Below, in pieces: positions 27,140 to 36,596 of a DNA stretch of 64,000 nucleotides. The DNA is taken from assembly GCA_018228665.1 (NCBI GenBank), contig CP073692.1, positions 1,686,046 through 1,750,045 on the forward strand. The letters run 5' to 3'. The stretch is from Faecalicatena sp. Marseille-Q4148. Its GTDB lineage: Bacteria > Bacillota > Clostridia > Lachnospirales > Lachnospiraceae. The first letter of the stretch is position 1, and each line of letters begins with the position of its first letter. The notes under the pieces are model-generated. The model did not search any database and was not told the DNA's origin. It was given only the letters and a program-made list of their open reading frames with translations. Position numbers and translations under genes: made by a program.

Positions 27140-27490
27140 CTATATGCAGCTGTGTCGATGCCTTTTGCAGCCACCACAGCCACAGAATTCTTCTTTCCCG
27201 TCGCAAAGCTGATAATCGCCGCCTTCAATTCGAAGCGGCAGACCATCTACCAGCGCCGTCGCCAGTTTCTTTCTGGCGGAATTATAAATGAGCTGAACGG
27301 TAGTTCTCCCCACCTGCATATAAGTACTGCACTCTTCCTGCGAAAATCCTTCCCGGTCAATCAGACGAATGGTTTCATATTCATCTACCGTCAGAATCAC
27401 TTCTGTTTTTGCCAACGTCTCGCTGACCGGACGGAATTCTTTTGTCCGGGGCATTTGACATACTTTTCTGCATTTTCTAGGTCTTGCCAC
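27140..27490 (-). CDS. DUF134 domain protein, likely DNA-binding
   Basis: About 116 residues. Starts VARPRKCRKVCQMPRTKEF, the DUF134 signature, followed by an HTH resembling sigma-70 region 4 (LTVDEYETIRLIDREGFSQE, YMQVGRTTVQLIYNSARKKL). The C-terminus has a Cys/His cluster (CGCGGCKRHRHSC) that could bind metal. GTG at 27490 with GGAGGT seven bases upstream is the likely start. First gene of the NifX/MinD-like cluster, so a regulator or metal sensor of it. Confidence 0.85.
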   Translation of the reverse strand: MARPRKCRKVCQMPRTKEFRPVSETLAKTEVILTVDEYETIRLIDREGFSQEECSTYMQVGRTTVQLIYNSARKKLATALVDGLPLRIEGGDYQLCDGKEEFCGCGGCKRHRHSCI

Positions 27491-27530
27491 TGCGTTCACC
27501 TCCGAAAGCTATTTTAATAATTTCAATATT

Positions 27531-27596
27531 AGTATAGGCTCATTATTGGCATATGTCAATAACTCATTTGACATATCCAATGCAATCCCTTATACT
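27531..27596. promoter_or_regulatory. overlapping divergent promoters within an inverted repeat
   Basis: Minus: -35 TTGACA (27554-27559), 17 bp, -10 TATACT (27531-27536) toward DUF134. Plus: -35 TTGACA (27568-27573), 17 bp, -10 TATACT (27591-27596) toward the Crp/Fnr gene. The two -35 boxes are 8 bp apart and lie inside an inverted repeat, TTGGCATATGTCAA and TTGACATATCCAA, a plausible operator for the Crp/Fnr protein. Confidence 0.8.
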
Positions 27597-27631
27597 AAAC
27601 CCATACAAAAAATGAAAAAGGAAGGTAATCT

Positions 27632-28291
27632 ATGGAGTTTCAAAATGCATTTCCTGTCTGGAAGAAACTAACTCCCTCCCAACAAGCACAGATTCTCGGA
27701 AGTTTGACGCAAAAACATGTTGTCAAAGGAACTGTTGTTCACAATGGAAGTCTCGACTGTACCGGCCTGCTCTTAATTAGCTCCGGACAGCTTCGCGCCT
27801 ACATTCTATCTGAGGAAGGTCGGGAGATTACACTCTATCGGCTATTTGACATGGATATGTGCCTCTTCTCTGCTTCCTGTATGATGCGCTCAATTCAGTT
27901 TGAAATAATCATCGAAGCTGAAAAGGATACTGATTTCTGGATCATCCCTGTTGAGGTGTACAAACATCTTATGGAAGAATCCGCCCCGGTAGCGAATTAC
28001 ACAAATGAACTGATGGCTGCCCGTTTTTCTGATGTCATGTGGTTGGTTGAACAAATTATGTGGAAGAGCCTTGATAAGCGTGTTTCGTCTTTTCTTTTGG
28101 AAGAATCTTCTATCGAAAACACATTGGAGCTAAAAATAACCCATGAAATAATCGGTAACCACCTTGGCTCCCAGCGCGAAGTCATCACGCGTATGCTTCG
28201 CTATTTCCAGAGCGAAGGCATGGTAAAACTTTCCCGCGGAACGATTTCCATTCTGGATGAAAAAAGGCTCCGGAAACTGGCGGAAAGCTGA
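27632..28291 (+). CDS. Crp/Fnr family transcriptional regulator
   Basis: 219 residues: N-terminal cyclic-nucleotide-binding-like beta barrel (GTVVHNGSLDCTGLLLISSG, ILSEEGREITLYRLFDMDMC) and C-terminal winged helix (KITHEIIGNHLGSQREVITR). The two N-terminal cysteines needed for an FNR-type [4Fe-4S] cluster are not arranged as in FNR, though isolated cysteines near residues 40, 84 and 90 exist, so a redox or thiol sensor is possible. It diverges from the NifX/MinD-like cluster over a shared promoter region and is the natural candidate to regulate it. RBS AAGGAAGG. Confidence 0.9.
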   Translation: MEFQNAFPVWKKLTPSQQAQILGSLTQKHVVKGTVVHNGSLDCTGLLLISSGQLRAYILSEEGREITLYRLFDMDMCLFSASCMMRSIQFEIIIEAEKDTDFWIIPVEVYKHLMEESAPVANYTNELMAARFSDVMWLVEQIMWKSLDKRVSSFLLEESSIENTLELKITHEIIGNHLGSQREVITRMLRYFQSEGMVKLSRGTISILDEKRLRKLAES

Positions 28292-28307
28292 TTCCCGAAA
28301 AAAAATA

Positions 28308-28329
28308 AGGAGCAGTCCCCACTGCTCCT
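28308..28329. terminator. terminator between crp-like gene and trxA
   Basis: AGGAGCAGT/ACTGCTCCT 9-bp stem with a 4-nt loop, minus-strand T-run TTATTTTTTTT; serves trxA and may end the Crp/Fnr transcript from the other side. Confidence 0.8.
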
Positions 28330-28342
28330 CATATTCTGGTTC

Positions 28343-28648
28343 TTACAGCATTGCAAGAATCTCATCTTTACTTTTCGCACCGACAGAACGATTCACAACC
28401 TTTCCGTCTTTGATCACAACAAGTGTCGGAATACTCATTACCCGGAACTGTCTTGCCAGATCCTGCTGTTCTTCCACATTCACTTTTCCTACAACAATAT
28501 CAGAACGTTCTTCTCCAATCTCTTCGATGATTGGAACAACCATGCGGCAAGGTCCACACCAGGATGCCCAAAAGTCTAACAGAACAGGTTTCTCAGAATC
28601 CATAACTTCACTCTGAAAATTATTTGTATTAATATTGATAGCTGACAT
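28343..28648 (-). CDS. trxA: thioredoxin
   Basis: 101 residues with the active site WASWCGPCRM near residue 27 and the cis-proline loop MSIPTLVVIKDG. Standard cytoplasmic disulfide reductase. The ATG at 28648 follows AAGGAGG; a longer frame upstream has no support. No thioredoxin reductase gene is adjacent. Confidence 0.95.
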   Translation of the reverse strand: MSAININTNNFQSEVMDSEKPVLLDFWASWCGPCRMVVPIIEEIGEERSDIVVGKVNVEEQQDLARQFRVMSIPTLVVIKDGKVVNRSVGAKSKDEILAML

Positions 28649-28734
28649 AATATTGTCCTCCTTAAATTTTCTTTTCTTTATGAGCACATTATATTCCAAA
28701 AAATAATTCTGTTCTGTGACAAAATCACCAAAAT

Positions 28735-30246
28735 CTATTTTTTTATCCGTTCAAAGATCAGCGGTACCCCAGGTTCTGATTCGTAATATTTTTTCTCTCC
28801 TTCGGAGATAAGTTCCTCGCCCTGATAAAACCATTTTCCTTTCGGAATCCATACTTCACGGCCTGTTTTCCCTTTCTCATACACAGGTGCTACAAGATAT
28901 CTGCTGCCAAGCATAAATTGATCTGTTACTTCTTCCAGACCTTCTTCCGGAAACTCGTATGGCATATAGCGTATGACCGGTTCTCCTGAACATCTGCTTT
29001 CTTCCAGTTGTTCCATGATGTAAGGAAGATATTTCTCCCGCACCGAAATACTTTTTTGAATCGCTCCAAAGTTCTCTTTTGTAAGCACACGAAATGGGGC
29101 TGCCGAAAATTGTATTGCCGGCATCAGGCATGCAATCTCGCAATGTCTGACAAATAATTCTTCATCTAATCCGGAATGTTCCATATTTTGAAAATTTAGA
29201 TACTCTCCGCCGCCAACCATGTCCGGGCAGCCAAACGGATGCCCTGTAATTCCCTGAAGCAGTGTATCCGGGATAAGAGAAGCAATCCCCGTTTCTCCCC
29301 AGGAATGTTCCTTATCGCACAAACGCTGTAAAAGCGCCTTCCCTCCTGCACGAAATGTCACACGAAATTCATTAAACGGATACTTCTCTCCGAATTCCGC
29401 CCATTTTTGAGACTGCTCATCCGGAGTTATCTTCCTGTAGGTCACATTATCTTCACGATAGTAAATGCTGTCTCCTGCGTCAAACTTAAATCCATCCACA
29501 CCAATTGCACACAGATTTTCTAATTGCCTGTGAAGCCACTCCTCCGCCTTTGGATTCGACAGATCCAGTACTGCGGAATATCCATTCCACCACTTTGCAA
29601 TATATGGATCTCCGTCTTCTGTACAAATGAGAATCCCTTCTCTCTCTGCTTCTCGATAAGCAACCGAATCAGCGGTAATATACGGGCAAACCCATACCAT
29701 TACTTTAAAGCCCATCTCATGCAGTCTTTCCAGCATCTTCTCCGGTTCCGGAAACTTTCCGCTGTGAAATCTCCAGTCTCCATAACATTCAGACCAGCCA
29801 TCATCAATCATAAGCACACCGGCCGGCATCCCATGCTTCAGAATATTCTCTGCGTAATTCATAATATCTTTCTCATTTTGATTAAATGTTAATTCAATCC
29901 AGGAGTTATAGATAGGCATTTGAAATAACTCTTTTGCAGGCATTTTATGAAATGGGAAATGCTTTTTCATTGTCGCCAGATATGCTTCCCTCAGATGTCC
30001 TCCGGTCTCTCCTAGCTCACATGTATCCTCTGCTTCCAGTATTCCCTTCGCCGCCTTTAAACAAAATCCTGCTTCATTCCAGAGATACCTGCCCTTTGTG
30101 GAAACTAACAGCGGCATTGCCTGATTCGGAGTTGGATTCTGCCTGAAATCCAATTCCAACTCTGTTTCCGGTCCGATCGGCATTTGCATGCCATACTTTA
30201 CACAGGTTCCGTACCAAAATTCATTTTCCAACAATATTATTTTCAT
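28735..30246 (-). CDS. glycoside hydrolase family 31 (alpha-glucosidase/alpha-xylosidase type)
   Basis: 503 residues. The TIM barrel is recognised by MPIYNSWIELTFNQNEKDIM, GVLMIDDGWSECYGDWRFHS and the nucleophile region GVDGFKFDAGDSIYY; a later stretch GHPFGCPDMVGGGEYLNFQN also fits GH31. The N-terminal beta-sandwich is short compared with the usual 650-800-residue members, and there is no signal peptide, so it acts on imported oligosaccharides. Specificity for glucosides, xylosides or others cannot be decided. It stands alone behind a strong terminator of the peptide transporter operon. Confidence 0.82.
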   Translation of the reverse strand: MKIILLENEFWYGTCVKYGMQMPIGPETELELDFRQNPTPNQAMPLLVSTKGRYLWNEAGFCLKAAKGILEAEDTCELGETGGHLREAYLATMKKHFPFHKMPAKELFQMPIYNSWIELTFNQNEKDIMNYAENILKHGMPAGVLMIDDGWSECYGDWRFHSGKFPEPEKMLERLHEMGFKVMVWVCPYITADSVAYREAEREGILICTEDGDPYIAKWWNGYSAVLDLSNPKAEEWLHRQLENLCAIGVDGFKFDAGDSIYYREDNVTYRKITPDEQSQKWAEFGEKYPFNEFRVTFRAGGKALLQRLCDKEHSWGETGIASLIPDTLLQGITGHPFGCPDMVGGGEYLNFQNMEHSGLDEELFVRHCEIACLMPAIQFSAAPFRVLTKENFGAIQKSISVREKYLPYIMEQLEESRCSGEPVIRYMPYEFPEEGLEEVTDQFMLGSRYLVAPVYEKGKTGREVWIPKGKWFYQGEELISEGEKKYYESEPGVPLIFERIKK

Positions 30247-30313
30247 ATTCCTTCCTTTCCCATTTGATAGTTTTATTTTCGTTCTATATTTAAGAATACC
30301 ATAAATCTAACTC

Positions 30314-30360
30314 AAAAATCAGGAAAACTTCATATAACATATGATGTTCTCCTGATTTTT
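30314..30360. terminator. long hairpin terminator of the second peptide transporter operon
   Basis: 22-bp arms (30314-30335 and 30339-30360) with two mismatches and a 3-nt loop; minus-strand T-run TTTTTGAG. Confidence 0.8.
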
Positions 30361-30409
30361 ACTATAATATCTATTAGGTTTCAAAGATTTGGAATTAAAT
30401 AATTATTTG

Positions 30410-30787
30410 TTATTGTCGAAGCATTATATAGTCTACTAAAGAAGCACACAGCACAAACGAAACACTTAGTATAAAAATAGCAATTTTTGAACCTATCACT
30501 TGAAAATGTTTTCTCCAACCATTATCTTCCAAAACTTTTTCTGGCTTTTTCCCTTTTATGATTAACATCCCTGCCAAAATAAACAGCAGCAAAGCTGCTA
30601 TCAAAAATAGTCCATTCTTTGCCAGTTCTAATCCAGCCATAGCACTTCTTTCGTTCCACAAATATCCTCCTGCAAATAGTACGAGAAAAAAAGCCAAACT
30701 CCCCGCCAATCCAACAAAGAATATTTTTGCTATATCTTCTAAAGCTTTTAACGTTTTATATGATGTTTCTCCTTTTTTACAACGCAT
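30410..30787 (-). CDS. small membrane protein at the end of the second peptide transporter operon
   Basis: About 125 residues: basic start MRCKKGETSYKTLKALEDI, then membrane segments IFFVGLAGSLAFFLVLFAGG, LFLIAALLLFILAGMLIIKG and IAIFILSVSFVLCASLVDYI. No family recognised. ATG at 30787 has AAGGA upstream and lies only 4 nt after the OppF-type stop, so it is cotranscribed; a longer frame running back into that gene is rejected. Its role with the transporter is unknown. Confidence 0.65.
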   Translation of the reverse strand: MRCKKGETSYKTLKALEDIAKIFFVGLAGSLAFFLVLFAGGYLWNERSAMAGLELAKNGLFLIAALLLFILAGMLIIKGKKPEKVLEDNGWRKHFQVIGSKIAIFILSVSFVLCASLVDYIMLRQ

Positions 30788-30791
30788 ACGT

Positions 30792-31781
30792 TTATTTTCC
30801 TTCCATCTCTGCGCATCTATTGCAGGCAACAAAATGACCGTTACCGATATCACGTAATGGTGGTACTGCCTGTTCACACTGTTCTGTTCGATATTTACAT
30901 CTTCCTTTAAATTTGCAGCCTGGTGGAGTATTGATCGGACTAGGTACATCTCCTTCCAATCTTATTTTTTTTGCATCTCGCTCTTGTTCTACATCTGGAT
31001 CCGGAATCGGAATTGCTGAAAGCAATGCTTGCGTATATGGATGTTGCGGATTTGCAAACAGTTCTTCCGATGTTGCTAATTCAACTAAATTACCTAAATA
31101 CAGTACAGCAATTCTGTCTGAAATATGTTTTACCATGGAAAGATCATGTGCTACAAACAGATAAGTTAAACCGATTTTCTTCTGAAGTTCTATTAGTAAA
31201 TTAACAATCTGCGCTTGAATCGAAACATCCAAAGCCGAAATAGGTTCATCCAATACGATAAATTTAGGATTTACTGCTAATGCTCTGGCAATTCCTATTC
31301 TTTGTCTTTGTCCACCTGAAAATTCATGTACAAAACGGTTCGCATGTTCTCTATTTAATCCTACCAGATTGAGACAATTATAAATAATTTCTAATCGTTC
31401 TTTTTTATCTTTGGCAATATGATGAATATCAATTCCTTCTCCCACGATTTCTGCAACTGTCATACGTGGATCAAGAGAACCGTATGGATCTTGAAATACC
31501 ATTTGTACTTCTTTCTTAAAGTTCTGTCTATTTTTTCCGCTTAATGCATGAACATCTTGTCCTTTATAGAGTACTTGTCCATCTGTTTTACTGTAAAGTC
31601 CTATACATGTTCTTCCACAAGTTGTTTTTCCACAGCCAGATTCCCCAACCATTCCTAATGTTTCACCTGCATAAATATCAAAAGAAACATCATCTACTGC
31701 TTTAAGAATTGCATTTTCACCTACTGTAAAATATTTTTTCAAATGTTTTACAGAAAGAAGTATTTGTTTTTCCTCACTCAT
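30792..31781 (-). CDS. oppF: oligopeptide ABC transporter ATP-binding protein OppF
   Basis: 329 residues: Walker [18 protein letters not shown], signature FSGGQRQRIGIARALA, Walker B FIVLDEPISALDVSIQ, H-loop FVAHDLSMVKHIS, and the C-terminal cysteines in GCKFKGRCKYRTEQC. Forms the ATPase pair with OppD. Its ATG overlaps the oppD stop by 1 nt (TAATG). Confidence 0.94.
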   Translation of the reverse strand: MSEEKQILLSVKHLKKYFTVGENAILKAVDDVSFDIYAGETLGMVGESGCGKTTCGRTCIGLYSKTDGQVLYKGQDVHALSGKNRQNFKKEVQMVFQDPYGSLDPRMTVAEIVGEGIDIHHIAKDKKERLEIIYNCLNLVGLNREHANRFVHEFSGGQRQRIGIARALAVNPKFIVLDEPISALDVSIQAQIVNLLIELQKKIGLTYLFVAHDLSMVKHISDRIAVLYLGNLVELATSEELFANPQHPYTQALLSAIPIPDPDVEQERDAKKIRLEGDVPSPINTPPGCKFKGRCKYRTEQCEQAVPPLRDIGNGHFVACNRCAEMEGK

Positions 31782-32806
31782 TATAAATCTCCTTCCACAT
31801 ATGGAATATCAACTTTTGGTGCCATAGGATGATACAACCAACAAGAAGCAAAATGACCATTTCCAAAATCTGTACGCTCAGGCATTTTTTCCTTACAAAT
31901 TTGCATACAATATTTACATCTTGTAGAGAATGGACACCCTACTGGTGGATTTAAAAGATCCGGTGGCATTCCTGGAATGGATGCCAGTACTTGTTTATTA
32001 TCTAAATCCAGGCGCGGTACCGACTCAATTAATGCCCACGTATACGGATGACGAGAATGATAAAAAATATCTCTGCTATTTCCCTTTTCTACTATCATCC
32101 CTGAATACATCACGGCGATTTCCTGAGCAATATTTGCAACTACTCCTAAATCATGCGTAATCATAATAACCGTAGTTTCATGTGTCTTTTGAAGATCTTT
32201 AATAATATCAAGAATCTGACTTTGAATCGTTACGTCCAGAGCAGTTGTAGGTTCATCGCAAATCAGAATTTTAGGATCACAGGCAAAGGCAATTGCAATC
32301 ATAACCCGTTGCCGCATACCTCCAGAAAATTGATGCGGATATTGTTTTACTCGTTTTTCCGGTTCTGGAATTCCTACTTTTCGAAGCATTTCTATAGCTT
32401 CTTTCTGAGCTGTTTGACGATCCATATTTTTATGTACCATCAGATTTTCCATAATCTGCTTTCCTACTCTCATAGTAGGATTTAATGAAGCCAGAGCATC
32501 CTGAAAAATAATTGCGCATTCTCCGCCTTTATATTCTTGCCACTGCTTTTTATTATAATTTAAAATATTCTCGCCATTATACAATATTTCACTGTTTTCT
32601 TTTATTTCGCCTTGAGGTCCTTTAATCAATCCCATAATGGTTTTAGCTGTTACTGATTTTCCACAGCCCGACTCACCCACAATTGCAAGTGCTTCTCCTT
32701 TTTTCATTTCAAAGGATACTCCTCGTACAGCTTTTACCTCTCCTGCATAAGTATGATAGGATACCCTAAGATTTTTTACCTCAAGAATATTATTATTATC
32801 AGCCAT
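31781..32806 (-). CDS. oppD: oligopeptide ABC transporter ATP-binding protein OppD
   Basis: 341 residues: Walker [18 protein letters not shown], signature [16 protein letters not shown], Walker [18 protein letters not shown]-loop [14 protein letters not shown]-terminal cysteine cluster [14 protein letters not shown]. Closely resembles canonical OppD; translationally coupled to oppF. Confidence 0.94.
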   Translation of the reverse strand: MADNNNILEVKNLRVSYHTYAGEVKAVRGVSFEMKKGEALAIVGESGCGKSVTAKTIMGLIKGPQGEIKENSEILYNGENILNYNKKQWQEYKGGECAIIFQDALASLNPTMRVGKQIMENLMVHKNMDRQTAQKEAIEMLRKVGIPEPEKRVKQYPHQFSGGMRQRVMIAIAFACDPKILICDEPTTALDVTIQSQILDIIKDLQKTHETTVIMITHDLGVVANIAQEIAVMYSGMIVEKGNSRDIFYHSRHPYTWALIESVPRLDLDNKQVLASIPGMPPDLLNPPVGCPFSTRCKYCMQICKEKMPERTDFGNGHFASCWLYHPMAPKVDIPYVEGDL

Positions 32807-32838
32807 AATAAGTTCCCTTTCTTGTTAAAACACTTTCC

Positions 32839-33792
32839 CTATTTACGAAGTCTTGGATCTAAAGCATCTCTGAGACCATCTCCCAGAAGATTAAAAGCCA
32901 TAACAATCACACACAGCACTACACATGGGTATAACAACTGAGTAGGATAAAAGTCCATAGTTTGCTGTCCTTGTGAAATTAAAACTCCAAGACTTATCTC
33001 TGGAGATGTCAAACCAATTCCCAGGAAACTTAATCCTGCTTCGGTAAAAATAAATGAAGGAATCGCTGTAGACGCATCCAAGAGTAAGATACTAAGCATA
33101 TTCGGAACATAATGCTTAATAATAATTCTCAGCGGACTGGCTCCCAGCACTTCTGCTGCATATACATATTCTGATTCTTTTAACTGCTTAATCATTCCCC
33201 TTGTCTGTCTGGCAGTATTGCACCAAGCAGTAATGCTCAAAGCAATTAATAACGCAAATAAATTATTTCCTAACACCATCATAATAAGAATCGTAATTAA
33301 TAGGCTAGGCAGAGAATTAATGACTTCAATAATACGCATAAGCAGATCATCTACCCATCCCCCAAAATGTGCCATTGCAGCACCGTAGAGAGTCCCGACT
33401 ACTAATTTTAATGCTGTAGCTACTAATGCAATAATAATAGATGCTCTTGCGCCTACCCACACTCTAGAAAATAAATCTCGGCCTAAACTATCTGTACCAA
33501 ACCAGTACTTTGAGCTGCTTCCTTGATTTTTTTCTAAAACATTCATATTTATAAAATCATATCCTCGTATATATGGTCCTATAATAACCATAATTACCAA
33601 AAGTCCCAGTACAATAAGCGAAGCCATTGCTACCGGATTTTTGCGGAGTCTTCTCCACGCATCCTGCCAATAAGAAATAGTAGGACGATCAATTTTATTG
33701 GCTTCTTCCTGTGTAAATCCAATTACTTTAAATTTATCAGGAGTTATTTCCATACTTTCTTTTTGAATAGTATTATTTTCGTTTGCCATCAT
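32839..33792 (-). CDS. oppC: oligopeptide ABC transporter permease OppC
   Basis: About 317 residues: long N-terminal cytoplasmic segment (ITPDKFKVIGFTQEEANKID), WRRLRKNPVAMASL before the first membrane helix, FGTDSLGRDLFSRVWVGAR and the EAA loop AEVLGASPLRIIIKHYVPN. Two adjacent ATG codons (33792, 33789) follow AGGAGG; an upstream extension of 30 codons overlapping oppB is not credible. Confidence 0.93.
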   Translation of the reverse strand: MMANENNTIQKESMEITPDKFKVIGFTQEEANKIDRPTISYWQDAWRRLRKNPVAMASLIVLGLLVIMVIIGPYIRGYDFINMNVLEKNQGSSSKYWFGTDSLGRDLFSRVWVGARASIIIALVATALKLVVGTLYGAAMAHFGGWVDDLLMRIIEVINSLPSLLITILIMMVLGNNLFALLIALSITAWCNTARQTRGMIKQLKESEYVYAAEVLGASPLRIIIKHYVPNMLSILLLDASTAIPSFIFTEAGLSFLGIGLTSPEISLGVLISQGQQTMDFYPTQLLYPCVVLCVIVMAFNLLGDGLRDALDPRLRK

Positions 33793-33805
33793 TTCTTCCT
33801 CCTTT

Positions 33806-34765
33806 CTATCGTTTGCTGCTTCCTGGCATAGCAATACGCGGATCCACAACAACATATAATATATCTGTAATAAACAACACAATGATATATAGAAGTGCTA
33901 AGAGTACTGTCTCTCCCAGAACAATAGAAAGGTCTTGATTATTAACAGCTGTTACATAATATTGTCCAATTCCCGGAATAGAAAAGATACTTTCAATAAA
34001 GAAGGATCCTGTAATACACATAGCTACAGACATTGGTAACTGTGTCATTACCGGAATAAATGAGTTTCTTAAAATATGCTTTCTGATAATCTTTCCTTTA
34101 CTTAATCCTTTAGACTCAGCTGTTAAAATATAATCTTGATTTACTACATCCAACATTGATGTTTTCAATAGTCTTGCATAGGTAGCCACATAACTAAAGC
34201 ATCCTGTCAAAGTTGGCAACACGGTATATTGCCAGCCACCTGTCCACAAATCTTTTCCTGCCGGCCATCCAATCGTAGGAAACCATCCCAATGTTCCTGC
34301 AAACACTTTTTGAAGAAGAAGACCGAATACTAAGTGCGGTATCGAAATAAGTAATACAGAAAGTCCTACTACAATGTAATCTGCAATAGTACCTCTTCTC
34401 ATCGCTGCCAGAACTCCCAATAACAATCCAACACTTACCCCTAAAAGCATTTGCTGAATTCCAAGTCTTGCTGATACAGGAAGTCTATCCCGTAAAAGTC
34501 CACTTACTGTCTGTCCAGCATACACAAATGATTCACCAAAATCTCCTTTTATCATATTAGACATCTGGGTTATATATCTCTCCATTACTGGTTTATCTAA
34601 TCCATACCTGGCATATAAGGCCTCTCTTGACTGTTCTGGAAGCTTATCTGCCCGCTGTGTCAATGGATCTCCAGGTACTGCTTCAAGTAAAAAAAATGTC
34701 GCTGTAGCAATAATAAAAAGTGTTAAAAGCATTTCTACAAAACGACGCAAAATATATTTTATCAT
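33806..34765 (-). CDS. oppB: oligopeptide ABC transporter permease OppB
   Basis: About 319 residues: first helix RRFVEMLLTLFIIATATFFL, EAVPGDPLTQRADKLPEQ motif, EAA loop AESKGLSKGKIIRKHILRNS and final helix region. ATG at 34765 preceded by GGAGG. It follows oppA after a hairpin-containing gap, placing oppA as the first and probably most abundant product of the operon. Confidence 0.93.
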   Translation of the reverse strand: MIKYILRRFVEMLLTLFIIATATFFLLEAVPGDPLTQRADKLPEQSREALYARYGLDKPVMERYITQMSNMIKGDFGESFVYAGQTVSGLLRDRLPVSARLGIQQMLLGVSVGLLLGVLAAMRRGTIADYIVVGLSVLLISIPHLVFGLLLQKVFAGTLGWFPTIGWPAGKDLWTGGWQYTVLPTLTGCFSYVATYARLLKTSMLDVVNQDYILTAESKGLSKGKIIRKHILRNSFIPVMTQLPMSVAMCITGSFFIESIFSIPGIGQYYVTAVNNQDLSIVLGETVLLALLYIIVLFITDILYVVVDPRIAMPGSSKR

Positions 34766-34787
34766 ATGAATGCCTCCGCATTTAGTC

Positions 34788-34818
34788 GACAAGGCTACCG
34801 TTAAACGGCAGCCTTGTC
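34788..34818 (-). other. intra-operon hairpin between oppA and oppB
   Basis: GACAAGGCTACCG (34788-34800) pairs with CGGCAGCCTTGTC (34806-34818) with a single mismatch and 5-nt loop. On the minus strand it is not followed by a T-run, so it more likely stabilises or processes the oppA message than terminates it, a common way to make more binding protein than permease. Confidence 0.65.
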
Positions 34819-34847
34819 TTTATTTTTCTTATTTTGTATTTATCTGT

Positions 34848-36578
34848 TTATTTTCCCCGTCCTTCGATATAAGTAATGTAAAATTCCTGACTCGCCCCGA
34901 ATGAAGACCAACGGAAATCTTTTACCCATGGCTGAAGAAAATATTCTTTTGTAGAATAATACAATGGAATCATTGCACAATCGTCAAATAAAATTTGTTC
35001 TGCCTGTGAATAAATTTCAAGACGTTTTGCATTATCATTTTCTCCAGTTAAGCTGTCAACTAATGCATCATACTCTGAATTATTGTATCCGCCTGAAACA
35101 CTCTCGTATTGTCCTGCATAAAATGTACTCAGATAATCCAGTGGATCGTTATAATCACTAAACCAACCACTTTGATACAAATCAAAATTTCCTGCATCGC
35201 GTTCAGAAGTAAATAATGAATAATCACCTACTGTATTCAATTCCACTTTAATTCCGAGTGCCTGCTGCCATGTTTGCTGAAGATATTCTCTTAATGCACT
35301 CTCTTCAACCGTTGAACCGTAAGAAAGATATGTAATTGTCACTGCAGATAAATCCGTATTCATACCTAATTCTTTCAAGCCTTCTTTAAATAATGACTGC
35401 AATTTATCTGTATCACCTTCATATTCTTTATAAGAAGCAGACATTGGTTCTTCTACCTGTTCACGATATGATTCTCCATCAAGAGTAATCGCAGGAGATA
35501 TAAATCCATATGCTGGAACATATCTTCCGTATACAGCTTCAATCATTTCTTCTCTATTGATACTATATGCTAATGCTTCTCTAATCTTCTTATTTCCCAT
35601 TAATTTGGATTTTCCGCCATTCTTAAAATCAAATGCCAGAGAAACTGTTCCCGGATAATCAGCAGTAATTAATTGAACTTCTCCTGCATCAGCTTTCTTC
35701 TTATATTTTGTAGAGTAGTCACCTGATGTTTGCAACACATCCAGTTCTCCATTGTCAAACATTGTTGCTGCTGTAGAATCTTCTGCTACCAAAAACCAAT
35801 TAATAGTATTCAACTTTGTATTATCTTTATCCCAGTAATTATCATTTTTAGTCCATACCATTTTATTATCTTCTACAAGTTCAGTCATACAAAATGGTCC
35901 ATTATAAACGCAGAGAGACCAATCTTTTCCCCACTGATCGCCTGCTGCTTCTGCAACATCTTGTCTTGTTGGATATAATGGTGTAGCTACTAGCTTAGAA
36001 GTAAACGTAGGATCTGCAGCTTTTAAAGTAACTTCAAAAGTATAGTCATCTAATGCTACTGCTTTTACATCGTCCGCACTACCCTTTCCATTGTAATACT
36101 CTTCTGCTCCCACAACATTAAAAATAAATACAGCATAGTCATACGCATATTGTGGATTCAACAATCTCTTCCAGCCATACTCATAGTCATGTGCTGTTAC
36201 AGGTTTTCCATCTGACCATTTAGCATCTTTTCTTAAATGGAATGTGTAAACTGTTCCATCTTCTGAAACATCTACTTTTTCTGCCCCATCAAGCACAAAA
36301 TGCTCTCCTGATTCATCTGCCACATTTCGATACAAGCCAGAATAGCATGCCGCCATCATCCAACGCCATCCCATGTCTTGCACATCATAGTTGTTTCCAA
36401 ATGCCGTCGTTCTAATGTTTAATACTTGGGTATCTTCTCCTGTTGATGTACCACTTGTGTTCCCTGCCGTGCTCACTTCCGTTTTCTTTGAATCAGAAGA
36501 ACCACTGCCGCAACCTGCTAACATAGACAATGTCATTGTACCCGCAAGCGCTAATGTCACAATTTTCTTCAATTTCAT
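34848..36578 (-). CDS. oppA: oligopeptide-binding lipoprotein OppA
   Basis: About 576 residues with a lipoprotein signal peptide (KIVTLALAGTMTLSMLAGCG) and a Ser/Thr/Gly-rich linker. Family 5 features: TVYTFHLRKDAKWSDGKPVT, YEYGWKRLLNPQYAYDYA, KIREALAYSINREEMIEAVY. Binds oligopeptides outside the cell for OppBCDF. ATG at 36578 with GGGAGG is preferred to the one six codons upstream. First gene of the operon, behind a long structured leader. Confidence 0.94.
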   Translation of the reverse strand: MKLKKIVTLALAGTMTLSMLAGCGSGSSDSKKTEVSTAGNTSGTSTGEDTQVLNIRTTAFGNNYDVQDMGWRWMMAACYSGLYRNVADESGEHFVLDGAEKVDVSEDGTVYTFHLRKDAKWSDGKPVTAHDYEYGWKRLLNPQYAYDYAVFIFNVVGAEEYYNGKGSADDVKAVALDDYTFEVTLKAADPTFTSKLVATPLYPTRQDVAEAAGDQWGKDWSLCVYNGPFCMTELVEDNKMVWTKNDNYWDKDNTKLNTINWFLVAEDSTAATMFDNGELDVLQTSGDYSTKYKKKADAGEVQLITADYPGTVSLAFDFKNGGKSKLMGNKKIREALAYSINREEMIEAVYGRYVPAYGFISPAITLDGESYREQVEEPMSASYKEYEGDTDKLQSLFKEGLKELGMNTDLSAVTITYLSYGSTVEESALREYLQQTWQQALGIKVELNTVGDYSLFTSERDAGNFDLYQSGWFSDYNDPLDYLSTFYAGQYESVSGGYNNSEYDALVDSLTGENDNAKRLEIYSQAEQILFDDCAMIPLYYSTKEYFLQPWVKDFRWSSFGASQEFYITYIEGRGK

Positions 36579-36596
36579 AATCTTGCATCCTCCCAT

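Noticed and set aside
30788..30949. Long N-terminal extension of the small membrane protein into oppF
   Set aside because: The extension overlaps coding sequence of oppF; ATG at 30787 with AAGGA is the credible start.
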